Source: Alistipes sp. (GTDB lineage Bacteria; Bacteroidota; Bacteroidia; Bacteroidales; Rikenellaceae). Taken from it: a DNA stretch of 64,000 bases. The DNA lies in the NCBI GenBank assembly GCA_017465575.1, contig JAFTVX010000021.1, positions 124,001-188,000 of the forward strand. Direction: 5' to 3'. The position numbers and the translations under genes are program-made. Below, piece by piece: positions 1 through 8,394 of this stretch; the first letter of the stretch is position 1; the number at the start of each line of letters is the position of its first letter. The notes below the pieces were generated by a model, which was not told the origin of the DNA, did not search any database, and was given only the letters and a program-made list of their open reading frames with translations.

Positions 1-168
1 CAGGCTGCCAATATGGTGTTGTTGGGTGCTGCTATCCCTATGCTTGACATCGAGTTCGAGAAGATTGAGGCAGGTATCCGCCGTATCTTTGCTCGCAAGG
101 GCGAGGAGGTTATCGAGAAGAACCTCGCTGCCGTGCGTGCTGGTTACAACAACTCTATTAAGAAGTAA
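1..168 (+). CDS. 2-oxoacid:ferredoxin oxidoreductase, gamma-type subunit (3' end)
   Basis: Only the last 55 codons are inside the window, open from base 1 to TAA at 166-168. The peptide contains NMVLLGAAIPMLDIEFEKI and ends in NLAAVRAGYNNSIKK. This matches the C-terminus of the gamma/IorB-type subunit of indolepyruvate or other 2-oxoacid:ferredoxin oxidoreductases, which decarboxylate 2-oxoacids to acyl-CoA with ferredoxin as electron acceptor. The next gene, an aminotransferase, starts 2 bp downstream, which implies one transcript: transamination followed by oxidative decarboxylation of the 2-oxoacid. IorB (aryl-pyruvates) is my preferred reading, but the short fragment cannot exclude a branched-chain or 2-oxoglutarate enzyme. 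Confidence 0.7.
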   Translation, partial: QAANMVLLGAAIPMLDIEFEKIEAGIRRIFARKGEEVIEKNLAAVRAGYNNSIKK

Positions 169-170
169 TT

Positions 171-1487
171 ATGGAGCGCCCATTAGATAAGCAGACCGTC
201 GATAACATCTGTATCGCCAATGGTCTTCGCAACGCCAAGGAGCTTGGTGCTGCCTCTATTCGTCAGTTTGTAAGCGTCGTTAAGGATATCGAGGCTAAGA
301 TGGGTGTCGAGTACATCCGTATGGAGATTGGCGAGCCTGGTATCCCTGCCGAGCAGGTAGGTATCGATGCCGAGCACGAGGCTTTGTTGTCGGGTGTAGG
401 CTCAAAGTACCCCCTTATCACTGGTATCGAGCCCTTGACCAAGGAGGCATCACGCTTCGTTAAGGCATTTATCAACCTCGACATTCCTCCCGTATGCTTC
501 GTGCCCACGGTGGGCTCTATGCAGGGTGCTTTCGCTGCGTTTATGGCACTCAGCCAGATGCGCGAGGACCGCGATACCATCCTCTTTATCGACCCTGGCT
601 TCCCTGTGCAGAAGTCGCAGTGCAAGGTTCAGGGTGTGCGCTACGAGTCGTTCGATATCATCGACTACCGTGGCAAGGCTCTCGAGGCTAAGTTGGAGGA
701 GGTGCTCTCGTCGGGTCGCATCAGCGGTATGATCTACTCTAACCCCAACAACCCCACTTGGATGTGTCTCACGGAGGAGGAGTTGGAGATTATCGGTCGT
801 ATGGCTACCAAGCACGATGTTATCGTCATCGAGGACTTGGCATACCTCAATATGGACTTCCGCGAGGACCGTTCAGTGCCTTTCGAACCTCCCTATCAGC
901 CTTCGGTAGCGCGCTATACCAACAACTGTATGCACCTGTTGTCGGGCTCGAAGATGTTCTCTTACGCTGGTCAGCGTGTCGCTGTGGTTGCTCTCAACCC
1001 CGCACTTGCCGACCGTTGCTACGAGGGCTTCGCACAGCGCTATGGCAACGATGGTCAGTTCCGTCGTAACTTCATCTTCAACATCCTCTATGTGCTCTCG
1101 TCGGGTGTTCCCCACTCTACGCAGTATGCCTTGGCAGCGATGTTCCGTGCAGCGTCTGACGGCAAGCTCAACTATGTGGAGCACACACGCGAGTATGCCC
1201 GCCGTGCGCAGCGCGTTAAGGAGATTATGGTAAAGAATGGCTTCCACATCGTCTACGACAAGGATTGCGAGCAGGATGTGTCTGACGGCTTCTTCTTCAC
1301 CTTCGGCTACAAGGATATGACTGGCGAGCAGCTTATCAACAAGCTTATCTACTACGGTATCTCGGCTATTACGCTTGCACCTACGGGCAGTACCCGTCAG
1401 GGCTTGCGCGGTTGCGTGTCGATGATTTCGGATTATCAGTACGACGAGCTCGATAAGCGTTTGCGCCTATTCTCGCAAGACTATTAA
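171..1487 (+). CDS. PLP-dependent class I/II aminotransferase
   Basis: A 438-residue fold-type I aminotransferase. Visible signatures are the substrate-loop stretch YSNPNNPTW near residue 193, the Asp of VIEDLAYLN that contacts the PLP pyridine nitrogen, and the PLP lysine in SGSKMFSYAGQR (Lys261). The length is normal for the family. It starts 2 bp after the stop of the oxidoreductase subunit, so the two are co-transcribed, and a hairpin follows its stop. Together they would turn an amino acid into a 2-oxoacid and then an acyl-CoA, an energy-yielding amino-acid fermentation route. The amino acid used is inferred, possibly aromatic because of the IorB-like neighbour, and cannot be read from the sequence. 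Confidence 0.85.
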   Translation: MERPLDKQTVDNICIANGLRNAKELGAASIRQFVSVVKDIEAKMGVEYIRMEIGEPGIPAEQVGIDAEHEALLSGVGSKYPLITGIEPLTKEASRFVKAFINLDIPPVCFVPTVGSMQGAFAAFMALSQMREDRDTILFIDPGFPVQKSQCKVQGVRYESFDIIDYRGKALEAKLEEVLSSGRISGMIYSNPNNPTWMCLTEEELEIIGRMATKHDVIVIEDLAYLNMDFREDRSVPFEPPYQPSVARYTNNCMHLLSGSKMFSYAGQRVAVVALNPALADRCYEGFAQRYGNDGQFRRNFIFNILYVLSSGVPHSTQYALAAMFRAASDGKLNYVEHTREYARRAQRVKEIMVKNGFHIVYDKDCEQDVSDGFFFTFGYKDMTGEQLINKLIYYGISAITLAPTGSTRQGLRGCVSMISDYQYDELDKRLRLFSQDY

Positions 1488-1495
1488 ACTTAACT

Positions 1496-1518
1496 GGGGC
1501 TGCCTAAACGACAGCCCC
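1496..1518 (+). terminator. Hairpin after the aminotransferase
   Basis: GGGGCTG and CAGCCCC form a 7-bp stem around a 9-nt loop, 9 bp after the aminotransferase stop. No long U-run follows, so intrinsic termination is plausible but not certain. Confidence 0.5.
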
Positions 1519-1520
1519 TC

Positions 1521-1718
1521 TTAGAAGCCGTTTTGAATTTTATTAAATGAGTTAGTTTGTAGCTGCGAGAATAAATTTCGGACTCTTTGTGGTTCTTTTT
1601 GGCATCTATTCACTTGTGCAATTTGAAAATAGCCCGCTATTACCTGCATTGCCCAAGTGAATATCTACTCAAAAATAACTCACAAATAGTCTCGAAATAA
1701 AATTCAAACAGCTTCTTA
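1521..1718. repeat. 198-bp imperfect palindrome (singleton)
   Basis: The two ends, TTAGAAGCCGTTTTGAAT and its near reverse complement ATTCAAACAGCTTCTTAA, pair, and pairing continues inward: ATTTCG-GACT near 1575 with AGTCTCGAAAT near 1690, then CTATTCACTTG with CAAGTGAATAT. It fills almost all of the gap between the aminotransferase and the CoA-transferase. Size and shape resemble the 193-bp family at 32592 and 36979, but the sequence is different. It could be a MITE-like element or a structured leader or intergenic RNA. No second copy was seen here. Confidence 0.7.
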
Positions 1719-1731
1719 AACATTATTAGAT

Positions 1732-3021
1732 ATGAAATTAGTTAGTGCGGCAGAAGCCGTAAAACTTATCAAGTCGGGTGACTCGGTATTTATTCAGGGC
1801 TCTACATCTATCCCCGAGGTGCTGGTGCAGGCTATGACCGACCGTGCTCCGGAGTTGCGAGATGTCAAGGTATACTCTGCCTTTGCCATCGGTCGCTTCG
1901 ATGCCCCCTATGCCAAGGCTGAGTTGCGTGACTCGTTTGAGCCTTTGAGCTTCTTCGTTGCCAACAACTTGCGTAACGCCATTAAGGAGGGTGTGGCACA
2001 GACCATTCCCGCATTCTTGGGCGAGATTCCCTTCCTCTTCCGCTCGGGTCAGGTGCCCTTGGATGTTACCTTGCTCAATGTCTCGGAGCCCGACGAGGAT
2101 GGCTACTGCTCTTATGGTATCTCTGCCGACCTCGCTTTCTCGGCTGCCGAGTGCTCAAAGACCATCATCGCACAGGTAAATAAGTATATGCCTCGCACCT
2201 TCGGTGACCCTGTCATCCATATCTCGAAGATTGATGCTATGGTGCGTGGCGATGAGCCCCTTGTCGAGCTTCCTATCGCTGTGCCCAACGAGGTGGAGCG
2301 CGCTATCGGTAACTATATCGCAGCTGAGATTCCCGATGGTGCCACCTTGCAGATTGGCGTAGGCGGTATTCCCAATGCTGTGCTCGATGCTCTGCACGAC
2401 CACAAGCACCTCGGCCTCCACACCGAGGCTATGACCGACGGCGTGGTGCCCCTTATCCAGAAGGGTATCATCGACAACTCGCTGAAGAAGCTCTACCCCG
2501 GTCAGTCGTTGGCGTGCCTCTGCCTTGGTAGCCAGCGCCTTTACGACTACCTCGATGGCAACCGCGATGTTGTTATCCGTGATGTGGCGTGGACTAACGA
2601 CCCCCAGAACATTCGTCAGAATCCCCGCGTGATGGCCGTGAACTCGGCCATCGAGATTGACCTTACGGGTCAGATTTGCGCCGACTCAATCGGTGAGCGC
2701 ATCTTCTCGGGCGTAGGTGGTCAGCACGACTTTATGTATGGTGGCGCGTTGTCGGAGGGTGGCAAGTGCTTTATCGCCCTTCCCTCAATCACCAACAAGG
2801 GACAGTCGAAGATTGTGCCTACGCTGACCAAGGGTGCAGGTGTTGTAACCACCCGCTTCCAGGCGCAGTATATCGCTACCGAGCACGGTATTGTCTACCT
2901 GCGCAATAAGTCGCTTGCCCAGCGTGCCAAGCTTCTTATCTCTATTGCCGACCCCTCAGTCCGCGAGGATTTGGAGCGTGCAGCAGTAGAGCGTTTTGGT
3001 ATTGGCTTCCTTAGAGCGTAA
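1732..3021 (+). CDS. Acetyl-CoA hydrolase/CoA-transferase family protein
   Basis: A 429-residue member of the Cat1/4-hydroxybutyrate CoA-transferase family, which moves CoA between acyl-CoAs and carboxylates such as acetate, succinate or butyrate. The glycine-rich CoA-binding loop LQIGVGGIPNAVLDAL is clear. The predicted catalytic glutamate is Glu232 in GLHTEAMTDG, where related transferases have HTEM. The C-terminal domain carries FSGVGGQHDFMYGGA. Start is the ATG at 1732. A role in fermentation end-product formation (acyl-CoA from the preceding oxidoreductase to a free acid plus acetyl-CoA or succinyl-CoA) is inferred from position. Its TAA is the first three bases of a palindromic repeat (family A). 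Confidence 0.85.
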   Translation: MKLVSAAEAVKLIKSGDSVFIQGSTSIPEVLVQAMTDRAPELRDVKVYSAFAIGRFDAPYAKAELRDSFEPLSFFVANNLRNAIKEGVAQTIPAFLGEIPFLFRSGQVPLDVTLLNVSEPDEDGYCSYGISADLAFSAAECSKTIIAQVNKYMPRTFGDPVIHISKIDAMVRGDEPLVELPIAVPNEVERAIGNYIAAEIPDGATLQIGVGGIPNAVLDALHDHKHLGLHTEAMTDGVVPLIQKGIIDNSLKKLYPGQSLACLCLGSQRLYDYLDGNRDVVIRDVAWTNDPQNIRQNPRVMAVNSAIEIDLTGQICADSIGERIFSGVGGQHDFMYGGALSEGGKCFIALPSITNKGQSKIVPTLTKGAGVVTTRFQAQYIATEHGIVYLRNKSLAQRAKLLISIADPSVREDLERAAVERFGIGFLRA

Positions 3022-3143
3022 TTTGTTGTGAAAAGCCGCAATCTGCGGCACCAAACTCAGAGCCCCGAATGGGAAATACTTCAAGTATGTCCCATCCGAG
3101 GCTCTTTCATTTGGCACCACATCTCACGACTTTTGACAACAAA
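3019..3143 (+). repeat. Family A palindromic element, copy 1
   Basis: A 125-bp imperfect palindrome beginning on the CoA-transferase stop codon as TAATTTGTTGTGA and closing with TTGACAACAAA. It contains a GCCGC/GCGGC hairpin and the family core ATGGGAAATAC, a 5-nt loop, then GTATGTCCCAT. The stem outside the core is AGAGCC with GGCTCT. See copies at 16086, 18582, 43406, 43536 and 47395. Confidence 0.85.
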
Positions 3144-3170
3144 GAGTGCTGGCTGGAAAGGAAGTAGCAA

Positions 3171-3245
3171 AGACCATTAAGACCTTAGGACTTTAAGACC
3201 ATTAGGAAAATTTCCTATCGTCTTTCCGTCTTATTGTCCTATCGT
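3171..3245. repeat. Simple CCTTAAGACC-type repeat
   Basis: A low-complexity tract built of variants of GACCATTAAGACCTTAGG followed by its complement-like half TCCTATCGTCTT. Dyads such as AGGAAAATTTCCT lie inside it. A second tract of the same composition lies at 43694-43783. The tract runs up to and into the 3' end of the symporter gene. Confidence 0.7.
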
Positions 3246-4732
3246 CTTAAATAAACTCTTTGCTCTTTGCTCATTTCTAATTGCTCATTGCTCATTCGCT
3301 TGCTAAAGGCAAGCAATCCCCCAAAGCACAACCCTGCATTTAGCAAGATAACCTCGTAGCTGAACTCATAACCGCCAAGCCACACAACAGAGTGAGAGGC
3401 GATAATGTAGGAGATTATCGGCGAGGCGATAGCAACAATTGGCACAATGGCGGGGCGGGGCGTACGGCGTGTAAGGATGCCGAAGGCAAACATACCGAGC
3501 AGAGGGCCATAGGTGTAGCTTGCCATAGTGAAAATCAAGGTGATAGCCCCAGCGTGGCTAAAGTGATGAAATACAACGATTATCGAGCACATAACCACGG
3601 CAATAGCCAAGTGTGTTATTCGGCGCAAACGCTCCAACTCCTCGGTTGTGCGACCCTCGGCGCGGAGGATATCGTGCGTAAAGGATGTGGTGAGTGCCGT
3701 GAGTGCCGAGCCTGCCGAAGAGTAGGTCGAGGCGACGAGTCCGAGGAGGAACAAAACGCCCACGATGGTGGGGAGTCCACATTCGGTAGCCACAAAGCCA
3801 AAGAGCATATCGCCCGTAGGTGCATCTATTGCGCGCGCGTGTACGAAGATATATAGGAGTGCGCCGAGCGCAAGAAAGAGCGTGATAACGACAATCTGAA
3901 TTACAATCGAGGTCATCATACTGCGCTGTGCATCGCCACGGCTACGGCACGAAAGCGTTGTCTGCATCATATCTTGGTCGAGACCCGTCATCGCCACCAC
4001 AAGGAAGATGCCCGCAACAAATTGTTTCCAAAAATATCGCCTATCAAGTGGGTCGTCCGTAAAGAGAATGCGTGAATAGTCGCTATCGGCAATGGCGCGT
4101 GTTGACTCGCCGATATTCCAACCCATCTCGCGCACAACGAAGATGATGGCGAGGATTATTGATGCGCTCATTATCAGTGTTTTGACCATCTCGACCCATA
4201 CCACTGACCGAACACCACCACGCTGTGTGTATAGCCACACAAGAGCCATCATAATGGCGGCATTTGCCCAAAATGGGATATTGTAGTGGTCGTAGAGCAG
4301 ACCTTGCAACACCACGCAGATAACAAAGGCGCGCAACGATGCCGAGGCAATCTTTGCCACAAAGAAAAACCAAGCGCCTGTGCGGTGTGCCACGATGCCG
4401 AAGCGGTGGTCGAGGTACTCATACAACGAGACCACGCCGAGGCGGTAGTATAGTGGAATAAGCACAAAGGCGATTACGGCATAGCCCACAAAGAAGCCGA
4501 GGCAGGTTTGCAGATAGGAGAAGCCATCGCCCAAGACCGAGCCGGGGACCGAGATATATGTTACGCCCGACATTGCAGCACCCACCATAGCCACAGCTGC
4601 CACAAGGCGTGGCGTAGAGCGACCGCCCGTAAAGAATGTTGCGGTGGTGATATTGCGCGACGAGAGCCACGCCACGAAGAATAGTAGCGCGACATATCCC
4701 GCAAGGGTGAGTATAATGGCGATGTGGGACAC
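3239..4732 (-). CDS. Sodium:solute symporter family transporter
   Basis: A 497-residue inner-membrane protein with about 13 hydrophobic segments and the SSS-family landmark TGLDQDMMQTTLSCRS in the middle, where sugar and sialic-acid symporters carry similar sequence. It begins 9 bp after the GH5 gene and is the last gene of the operon 7586-3239. Import of the sugar released by the GH5 enzyme is a reasonable inference, but the substrate is not visible. The C-terminal tail after FSKR (about 18 residues, MSNEQLEMSKEQRVYLRR) is translated from an intergenic low-complexity repeat at 3239-3300 that recurs at 43928-43972. The original C-terminus therefore appears to have been replaced by repeat sequence. 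Confidence 0.88.
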   Translation of the reverse strand: MSHIAIILTLAGYVALLFFVAWLSSRNITTATFFTGGRSTPRLVAAVAMVGAAMSGVTYISVPGSVLGDGFSYLQTCLGFFVGYAVIAFVLIPLYYRLGVVSLYEYLDHRFGIVAHRTGAWFFFVAKIASASLRAFVICVVLQGLLYDHYNIPFWANAAIMMALVWLYTQRGGVRSVVWVEMVKTLIMSASIILAIIFVVREMGWNIGESTRAIADSDYSRILFTDDPLDRRYFWKQFVAGIFLVVAMTGLDQDMMQTTLSCRSRGDAQRSMMTSIVIQIVVITLFLALGALLYIFVHARAIDAPTGDMLFGFVATECGLPTIVGVLFLLGLVASTYSSAGSALTALTTSFTHDILRAEGRTTEELERLRRITHLAIAVVMCSIIVVFHHFSHAGAITLIFTMASYTYGPLLGMFAFGILTRRTPRPAIVPIVAIASPIISYIIASHSVVWLGGYEFSYEVILLNAGLCFGGLLAFSKRMSNEQLEMSKEQRVYLRR

Positions 4733-4741
4733 GGCGGTGGA

Positions 4742-5998
4742 TTACTCTGCCTTTAGACCGAGGGCACGAACATACTCCTTGTCGATGGTGCAGTTCTCGA
4801 AGTGCACAGCCTCTGTGAGGGCGTTGATTGCCGCCTCCAAGGTTGCGCTACCGCCCGCCTTTTCGCGAGCCTCACGGATAGCCTGATAGCTCTCTCTGGG
4901 GCTCTCGGCAAACTCTACAACCTTATCCCAATTTTCGGGTCGAGCGAAGCCTACCCACGAACTTGAACCTATCTTCTTATAGGGCCAGAAGGTGTAGCCT
5001 ATGTTGTTGTCAGTCATCGTCTTGCAGAACTCAGCCATCCACTCATAGGTGTTGTGACCAATCTCGCCCATATACATCGGACGGTTGACTTTATCACGGA
5101 AGGCGATAAACGAGCCGATAGCCTCCGCTGTTGGCTCGCCACCATAGCGATGGCACGAATACATCACCTGCTCGTCGAAGTTGCAATCCTCCAAGGGCTC
5201 GAAATTGCTGTTCCACTGCGCACCACCGAGGATTACGATATGGTGTTTGTCGGCCCTGCGGATAGCATCGAAGCCGATGCGGTAGAGCGCCTTAAGTTTA
5301 GAGTTGAGCACCGCAACATCATCTCCAAAATATGGCGCAATAGGCTCATTCAGAAGGTCATAGCCAAGGATTACTGGCTCATTGCGATAGTGGTAGGCGA
5401 TACGCTGCCAAATATCGGCAAACCTCGCCTGACTTGCCTCACACTCCAACAGCCAAGGGTAGCCATACGAGTCATCTATGTTGTCGCCAGTCTGACCGCC
5501 GGGGGCATCGTGCATATCGAGGATTACATATAGCCCATACTCTCTGCACCACTCCACAACCTGGTCCATACGCTCGAAACCATCCTGATTTGCCGCAAGA
5601 CCCATATAGTCCTCGTGGGTAAAGAGCTTATAATGGAAGGGTAGGCGTATGGTGTTGGCACCTGTTGAGGCGATAAAGGCAATGTCCGCCTCGGTGATGT
5701 AGTTATCCTTGAACTCTGCCCAAAATGTATTGGTAGCAGATGGGCCTACCGCCTGACGCAACATCTCGTCAATAAAGTGCGCCGAATTAACCTTTTGGAA
5801 ACCAAACATATAACCCTCAGGATTGAGCCAGTTGCCGAGGTTAGTGCCACGAATAAACAACTTCTCGCCCTCAGGCGTAACGAGGTCTGCGCCATTGACA
5901 CGCACAAAGTGTTCGATACATTTTTTGCTCACCGTTTTAGGAGTGGCGCACGCCACAGCCAAGGTGGCAATAAGCAAGAGGGTGAATAGTCGTTTCAT
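4742..5998 (-). CDS. Glycoside hydrolase family 5-type secreted glycanase
   Basis: A 418-residue protein with a lipoprotein-type signal peptide (lipobox-like LAVAC, Cys17), so probably anchored in the envelope. The (beta/alpha)8 GH5 pattern is clear: the strand IRLPFHY, the acid/base Glu218 in YDLLNEPIAP, and the nucleophile Glu312 in YMGEIGHN. GH5 enzymes cleave beta-glucans, mannans and related glycans; the exact substrate cannot be read. It sits between an FAD oxidoreductase (22 bp upstream) and a sodium:solute symporter (9 bp downstream) in an evident operon. There is no SusC/SusD pair nearby, so this is not a canonical polysaccharide utilization locus. Confidence 0.85.
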   Translation of the reverse strand: MKRLFTLLLIATLAVACATPKTVSKKCIEHFVRVNGADLVTPEGEKLFIRGTNLGNWLNPEGYMFGFQKVNSAHFIDEMLRQAVGPSATNTFWAEFKDNYITEADIAFIASTGANTIRLPFHYKLFTHEDYMGLAANQDGFERMDQVVEWCREYGLYVILDMHDAPGGQTGDNIDDSYGYPWLLECEASQARFADIWQRIAYHYRNEPVILGYDLLNEPIAPYFGDDVAVLNSKLKALYRIGFDAIRRADKHHIVILGGAQWNSNFEPLEDCNFDEQVMYSCHRYGGEPTAEAIGSFIAFRDKVNRPMYMGEIGHNTYEWMAEFCKTMTDNNIGYTFWPYKKIGSSSWVGFARPENWDKVVEFAESPRESYQAIREAREKAGGSATLEAAINALTEAVHFENCTIDKEYVRALGLKAE

Positions 5999-6020
5999 AA
6001 TATCTCGATTTTAGAAGTTG

Positions 6021-7586
6021 CTAAAAGTTGTGCGCTTTGCAGTAGCGGGCTACGGCATCGGCGATGCGCTCGCCATCGAGGGCTGCCGAGACGATACCTC
6101 CCGCATAGCCTGCACCCTCGCCTGCGGGGAATAAGCCCTCGACCTGCGAGTGCATAAGGGTCTCGGGGTCGCGCGGAATACGCACGGGGGTCGATGTGCG
6201 TGACTCTACGCCAACGACGATTGCCTCGTCAGTAACGAAACCACGCATACGCTTGCCGAATGTTGCGATACCACTGCGTAGGCGTGAGGCAATAACCTCG
6301 GGCATCCACTTATCCAATCTGGAAGGCGTAATGCCTGGGATATATGATGTGCGGGGCAGCGAGTGCGACTCCCTGCCATATACAAAGTCCGAAACACGCT
6401 GTGCAGGAGCCACTTGCCTATCTCCACTATGCTCTCGTGCCAACTGCTCAAAGAGTTGCTGATAGCGCAAACCTGCCAACTCGCCCCACTCCGCACGGAG
6501 GTGGGCGAAATCTTCGAGGCGCACCTCGGTAACAAGACCAGAGTTTGCAAATGCCGAATTTCGACCGCTGGGCGACATACCATTGACCACCGACTGCGTA
6601 GTGTCGGTCATTGCAGGCACGATAAAGCCACCGGGACACATACAGAACGAGTAGACACCACGCCCAGCCTCCTGACTAACAAGCGAATAGCTTGCTGCGG
6701 GGAGATACTCGCCACGCTCATCGCGGTGATACTGGATAGAGTCGATAAGCCTCTGCGGATGCTCGATGCGGACACCCATAGCAAAGGGCTTAGCCTCGAC
6801 AGCGATGCCCGACGAATACAAGAGTTCATATATATCGCGTGCCGAGTGACCTGTTGCCAAGACCACGGCAGCACCCTCGATAATATCGTTGCCAACCTTC
6901 ACGCCACGGATGCGACCATCCTTAACGACAAAGCCCGAAACGCAGCTCTCGAACAAAACCTTGCCACCGTGGTCGGTGATGGTGCGACAGATATTCGAGA
7001 TGATGCGGGGGAGCTTGTCGGTGCCGATATGTGGGTGTGCCTCGTAGAGGATTGCGGGGTTGGCGCCGTGCCAAACGAGGGTTTGCAACGCCTTGTTGTA
7101 GTCGCCACGCTTCTTGCTACGCGTAAAGAGCTTACCATCGGAGAATGTGCCAGCGCCACCCTCTCCAAAGGCGTAGTTGGAGTTGGGGTTAATCTCGCCA
7201 CCACGGTTGATTTGTGCGATGTCGTGCTTACGCGACAACACCGACTTACCACGCTCCAAAAGTATGGGCTTGTAGCCCAACTCGATAAGGCGCAACGAGG
7301 CGAACAATCCCGCAGGGCCTGAGCCTACGACGATAACCTCGGTGGCGGTATCTACCATAGGGTAGTCGAAGTGCAACGCCTCGGGCTGTGGCTCCTGGTC
7401 GATGTATACCTCAAGGGTGAGGTTTACCTTCGCCATACGCTGGCGGGCATCTATCGAGCGCTTCACGACACGCGCAAGGGCGATATCGCTCTGGCGAATA
7501 CCGAGACGCTCGGCAGCACGCGCAATGTAAAACTTATCGTCGGCCGCCTGCTTGGGCGACAACTCAAGGGTTATGGTCTTCGGCAT
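6021..7586 (-). CDS. NAD(P)/FAD-dependent oxidoreductase (COG2509-like)
   Basis: A 521-residue flavoprotein. After a roughly 85-residue N-terminal domain comes the FAD Rossmann motif VIVVGSGPAGLFASL. Conserved stretches include GGEINPNSNYAFGEGGAGTFSDGK, LATGHSARDIYELL and a C-terminal GEGAGYAGGIVSAALDG that closes the FAD site. This architecture is that of the widespread but functionally obscure COG2509 dehydrogenases. It is cytoplasmic with no signal peptide and is the first gene of the operon leading to GH5 and the symporter. The physiological substrate is unknown. Confidence 0.85.
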   Translation of the reverse strand: MPKTITLELSPKQAADDKFYIARAAERLGIRQSDIALARVVKRSIDARQRMAKVNLTLEVYIDQEPQPEALHFDYPMVDTATEVIVVGSGPAGLFASLRLIELGYKPILLERGKSVLSRKHDIAQINRGGEINPNSNYAFGEGGAGTFSDGKLFTRSKKRGDYNKALQTLVWHGANPAILYEAHPHIGTDKLPRIISNICRTITDHGGKVLFESCVSGFVVKDGRIRGVKVGNDIIEGAAVVLATGHSARDIYELLYSSGIAVEAKPFAMGVRIEHPQRLIDSIQYHRDERGEYLPAASYSLVSQEAGRGVYSFCMCPGGFIVPAMTDTTQSVVNGMSPSGRNSAFANSGLVTEVRLEDFAHLRAEWGELAGLRYQQLFEQLAREHSGDRQVAPAQRVSDFVYGRESHSLPRTSYIPGITPSRLDKWMPEVIASRLRSGIATFGKRMRGFVTDEAIVVGVESRTSTPVRIPRDPETLMHSQVEGLFPAGEGAGYAGGIVSAALDGERIADAVARYCKAHNF

Positions 7587-7750
7587 ACGCTACTTAAGGG
7601 GTGTGTGCTAAATATTGTTCGGTAAACTTTCGGCAAGCAAATAGTTGCCAAAAAATGTCTAATTCTCCACTGCGGGCATACCAAAAGTGGATAGACACGC
7701 CCCCAATGAATAGACAAAAATACAAAAAATAAAATTATTCTGCCCTATTG

Positions 7751-7782
7751 TTGCATATATTCTAAAAGTTTTTTTACCTTTG
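7751..7782 (+). promoter_or_regulatory. Promoter of tRNA-Leu
   Basis: A Bacteroidetes-type promoter: TTG at 7751-7753, a 21-bp spacer, and the -7 box TACCTTTG at 7775-7782. The box ends 45 bp before the mature tRNA, leaving a short leader. Confidence 0.7.
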
Positions 7783-7827
7783 CAGCGCAAAACGACACTT
7801 AGGCCAAGTGTTTCGATGCAAGATCCT

Positions 7828-7909
7828 GCGGATATGGTGTAATTGGTAGCCACGTCAGACTTAGGATCTGATGCCGAGAGGCGTGGGGGTTCGAGTCCCT
7901 TTATCCGCA
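7828..7909 (+). tRNA. tRNA-Leu (anticodon UAG)
   Basis: An 82-nt class II tRNA. The acceptor stem GCGGATA pairs perfectly with TATCCGC. The anticodon stem TCAGA/TCTGA encloses the loop CTTAGGA with anticodon TAG (leucine, CUN codons). A long variable arm (TGCCGAGAGGCGT region) and a T-loop TTCGAGT with GGG/CCC follow. The discriminator is A. CCA is not encoded. Confidence 0.95.
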
Positions 7910-7920
7910 CTCTTTTTTTG

Positions 7921-7960
7921 GCGAGCGACTGCAAGGCAGTCGTTCGCTTTTTGTTTTATA
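7921..7960 (+). terminator. Intrinsic terminator of tRNA-Leu
   Basis: GCGAGCGACTGC pairs with GCAGTCGTTCGC (one G-U pair) across a 2-4 nt loop, followed by TTTTTGTTTT. Placed 11 bp after the tRNA. Confidence 0.85.
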
Positions 7961-7984
7961 TCTGTATGTGAGCAAACTCCCTAC

Positions 7985-8056
7985 GATATAAAACAAAAAG
8001 CGAGGTCAAAGACCTCTCATCCAAAAAAAGAGTGCGGATAAAGGGACTCGAACCCC
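7985..8056 (-). pseudogene. Inverted tRNA 3'-end fragment plus terminator
   Basis: On the minus strand the last 24 nt of the tRNA-Leu (T-arm GGGGTTCGAGTCCC and acceptor TTTATCCGCA, plus positions 8033-8056) are repeated exactly. They are followed by the same CTCTTTTTTTGG, a different GAGGTC/GACCTC hairpin, and the same CTTTTTGTTTTATATC. No D-arm or anticodon arm precedes it, so it is not a functional tRNA. It looks like the tail of another tRNA gene copied in inverted orientation, or a rearranged integration-site remnant. Confidence 0.75.
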
Positions 8057-8076
8057 GCTAACGCGGGCGAGTCTTA

Positions 8077-8195
8077 TATTTACATCCCACCCCAAACCCC
8101 TGCCCTTAAGTTCCTTTTCGTTGCTTCGGTTCGGCAATGTATGCAAGCATTCATTGCTCTCACCTTAATCGCAACGCTGTGAAGGGAGGGGCTTG
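8077..8195 (+). repeat. Repeat C, copy 1
   Basis: A 119-bp sequence repeated almost identically at 21557-21675. It starts TATTTACATCCCACCCCAA and has internal dyads: CCCTGCCCTT with AAGGGAGGGG, and CGTTGC with GCAACG around a GCAATGTATGC core. It is non-coding in both places. Confidence 0.85.
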
Positions 8196-8289
8196 TTGCA
8201 GACCTGCGGTCTGCTTATAATCTGCTGAACGCAGTTTGAGTCTTTCATATCCCGCAGAATACCATCTTAAATTAATTTTTTTGCGCGCC

Positions 8290-8323
8290 TTGTACCACCG
8301 ATACGATATTATTTGTATCTTTG
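8290..8323 (+). promoter_or_regulatory. Promoter for the 8.4-kb structured RNA and/or the Sel1 gene
   Basis: The -7 box TATCTTTG at 8316-8323, with TTG at 8290-8292 (a 23-bp spacer, slightly long). The expected start is near 8329, giving either an independent RNA or a 280-nt leader for the gene at 8608. Confidence 0.55.
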
Positions 8324-8394
8324 ATACACGAAACAACAAAAACACTGATTAAGAAACAGATATAACGACTTAACATACATATAGTTTAACAGAA

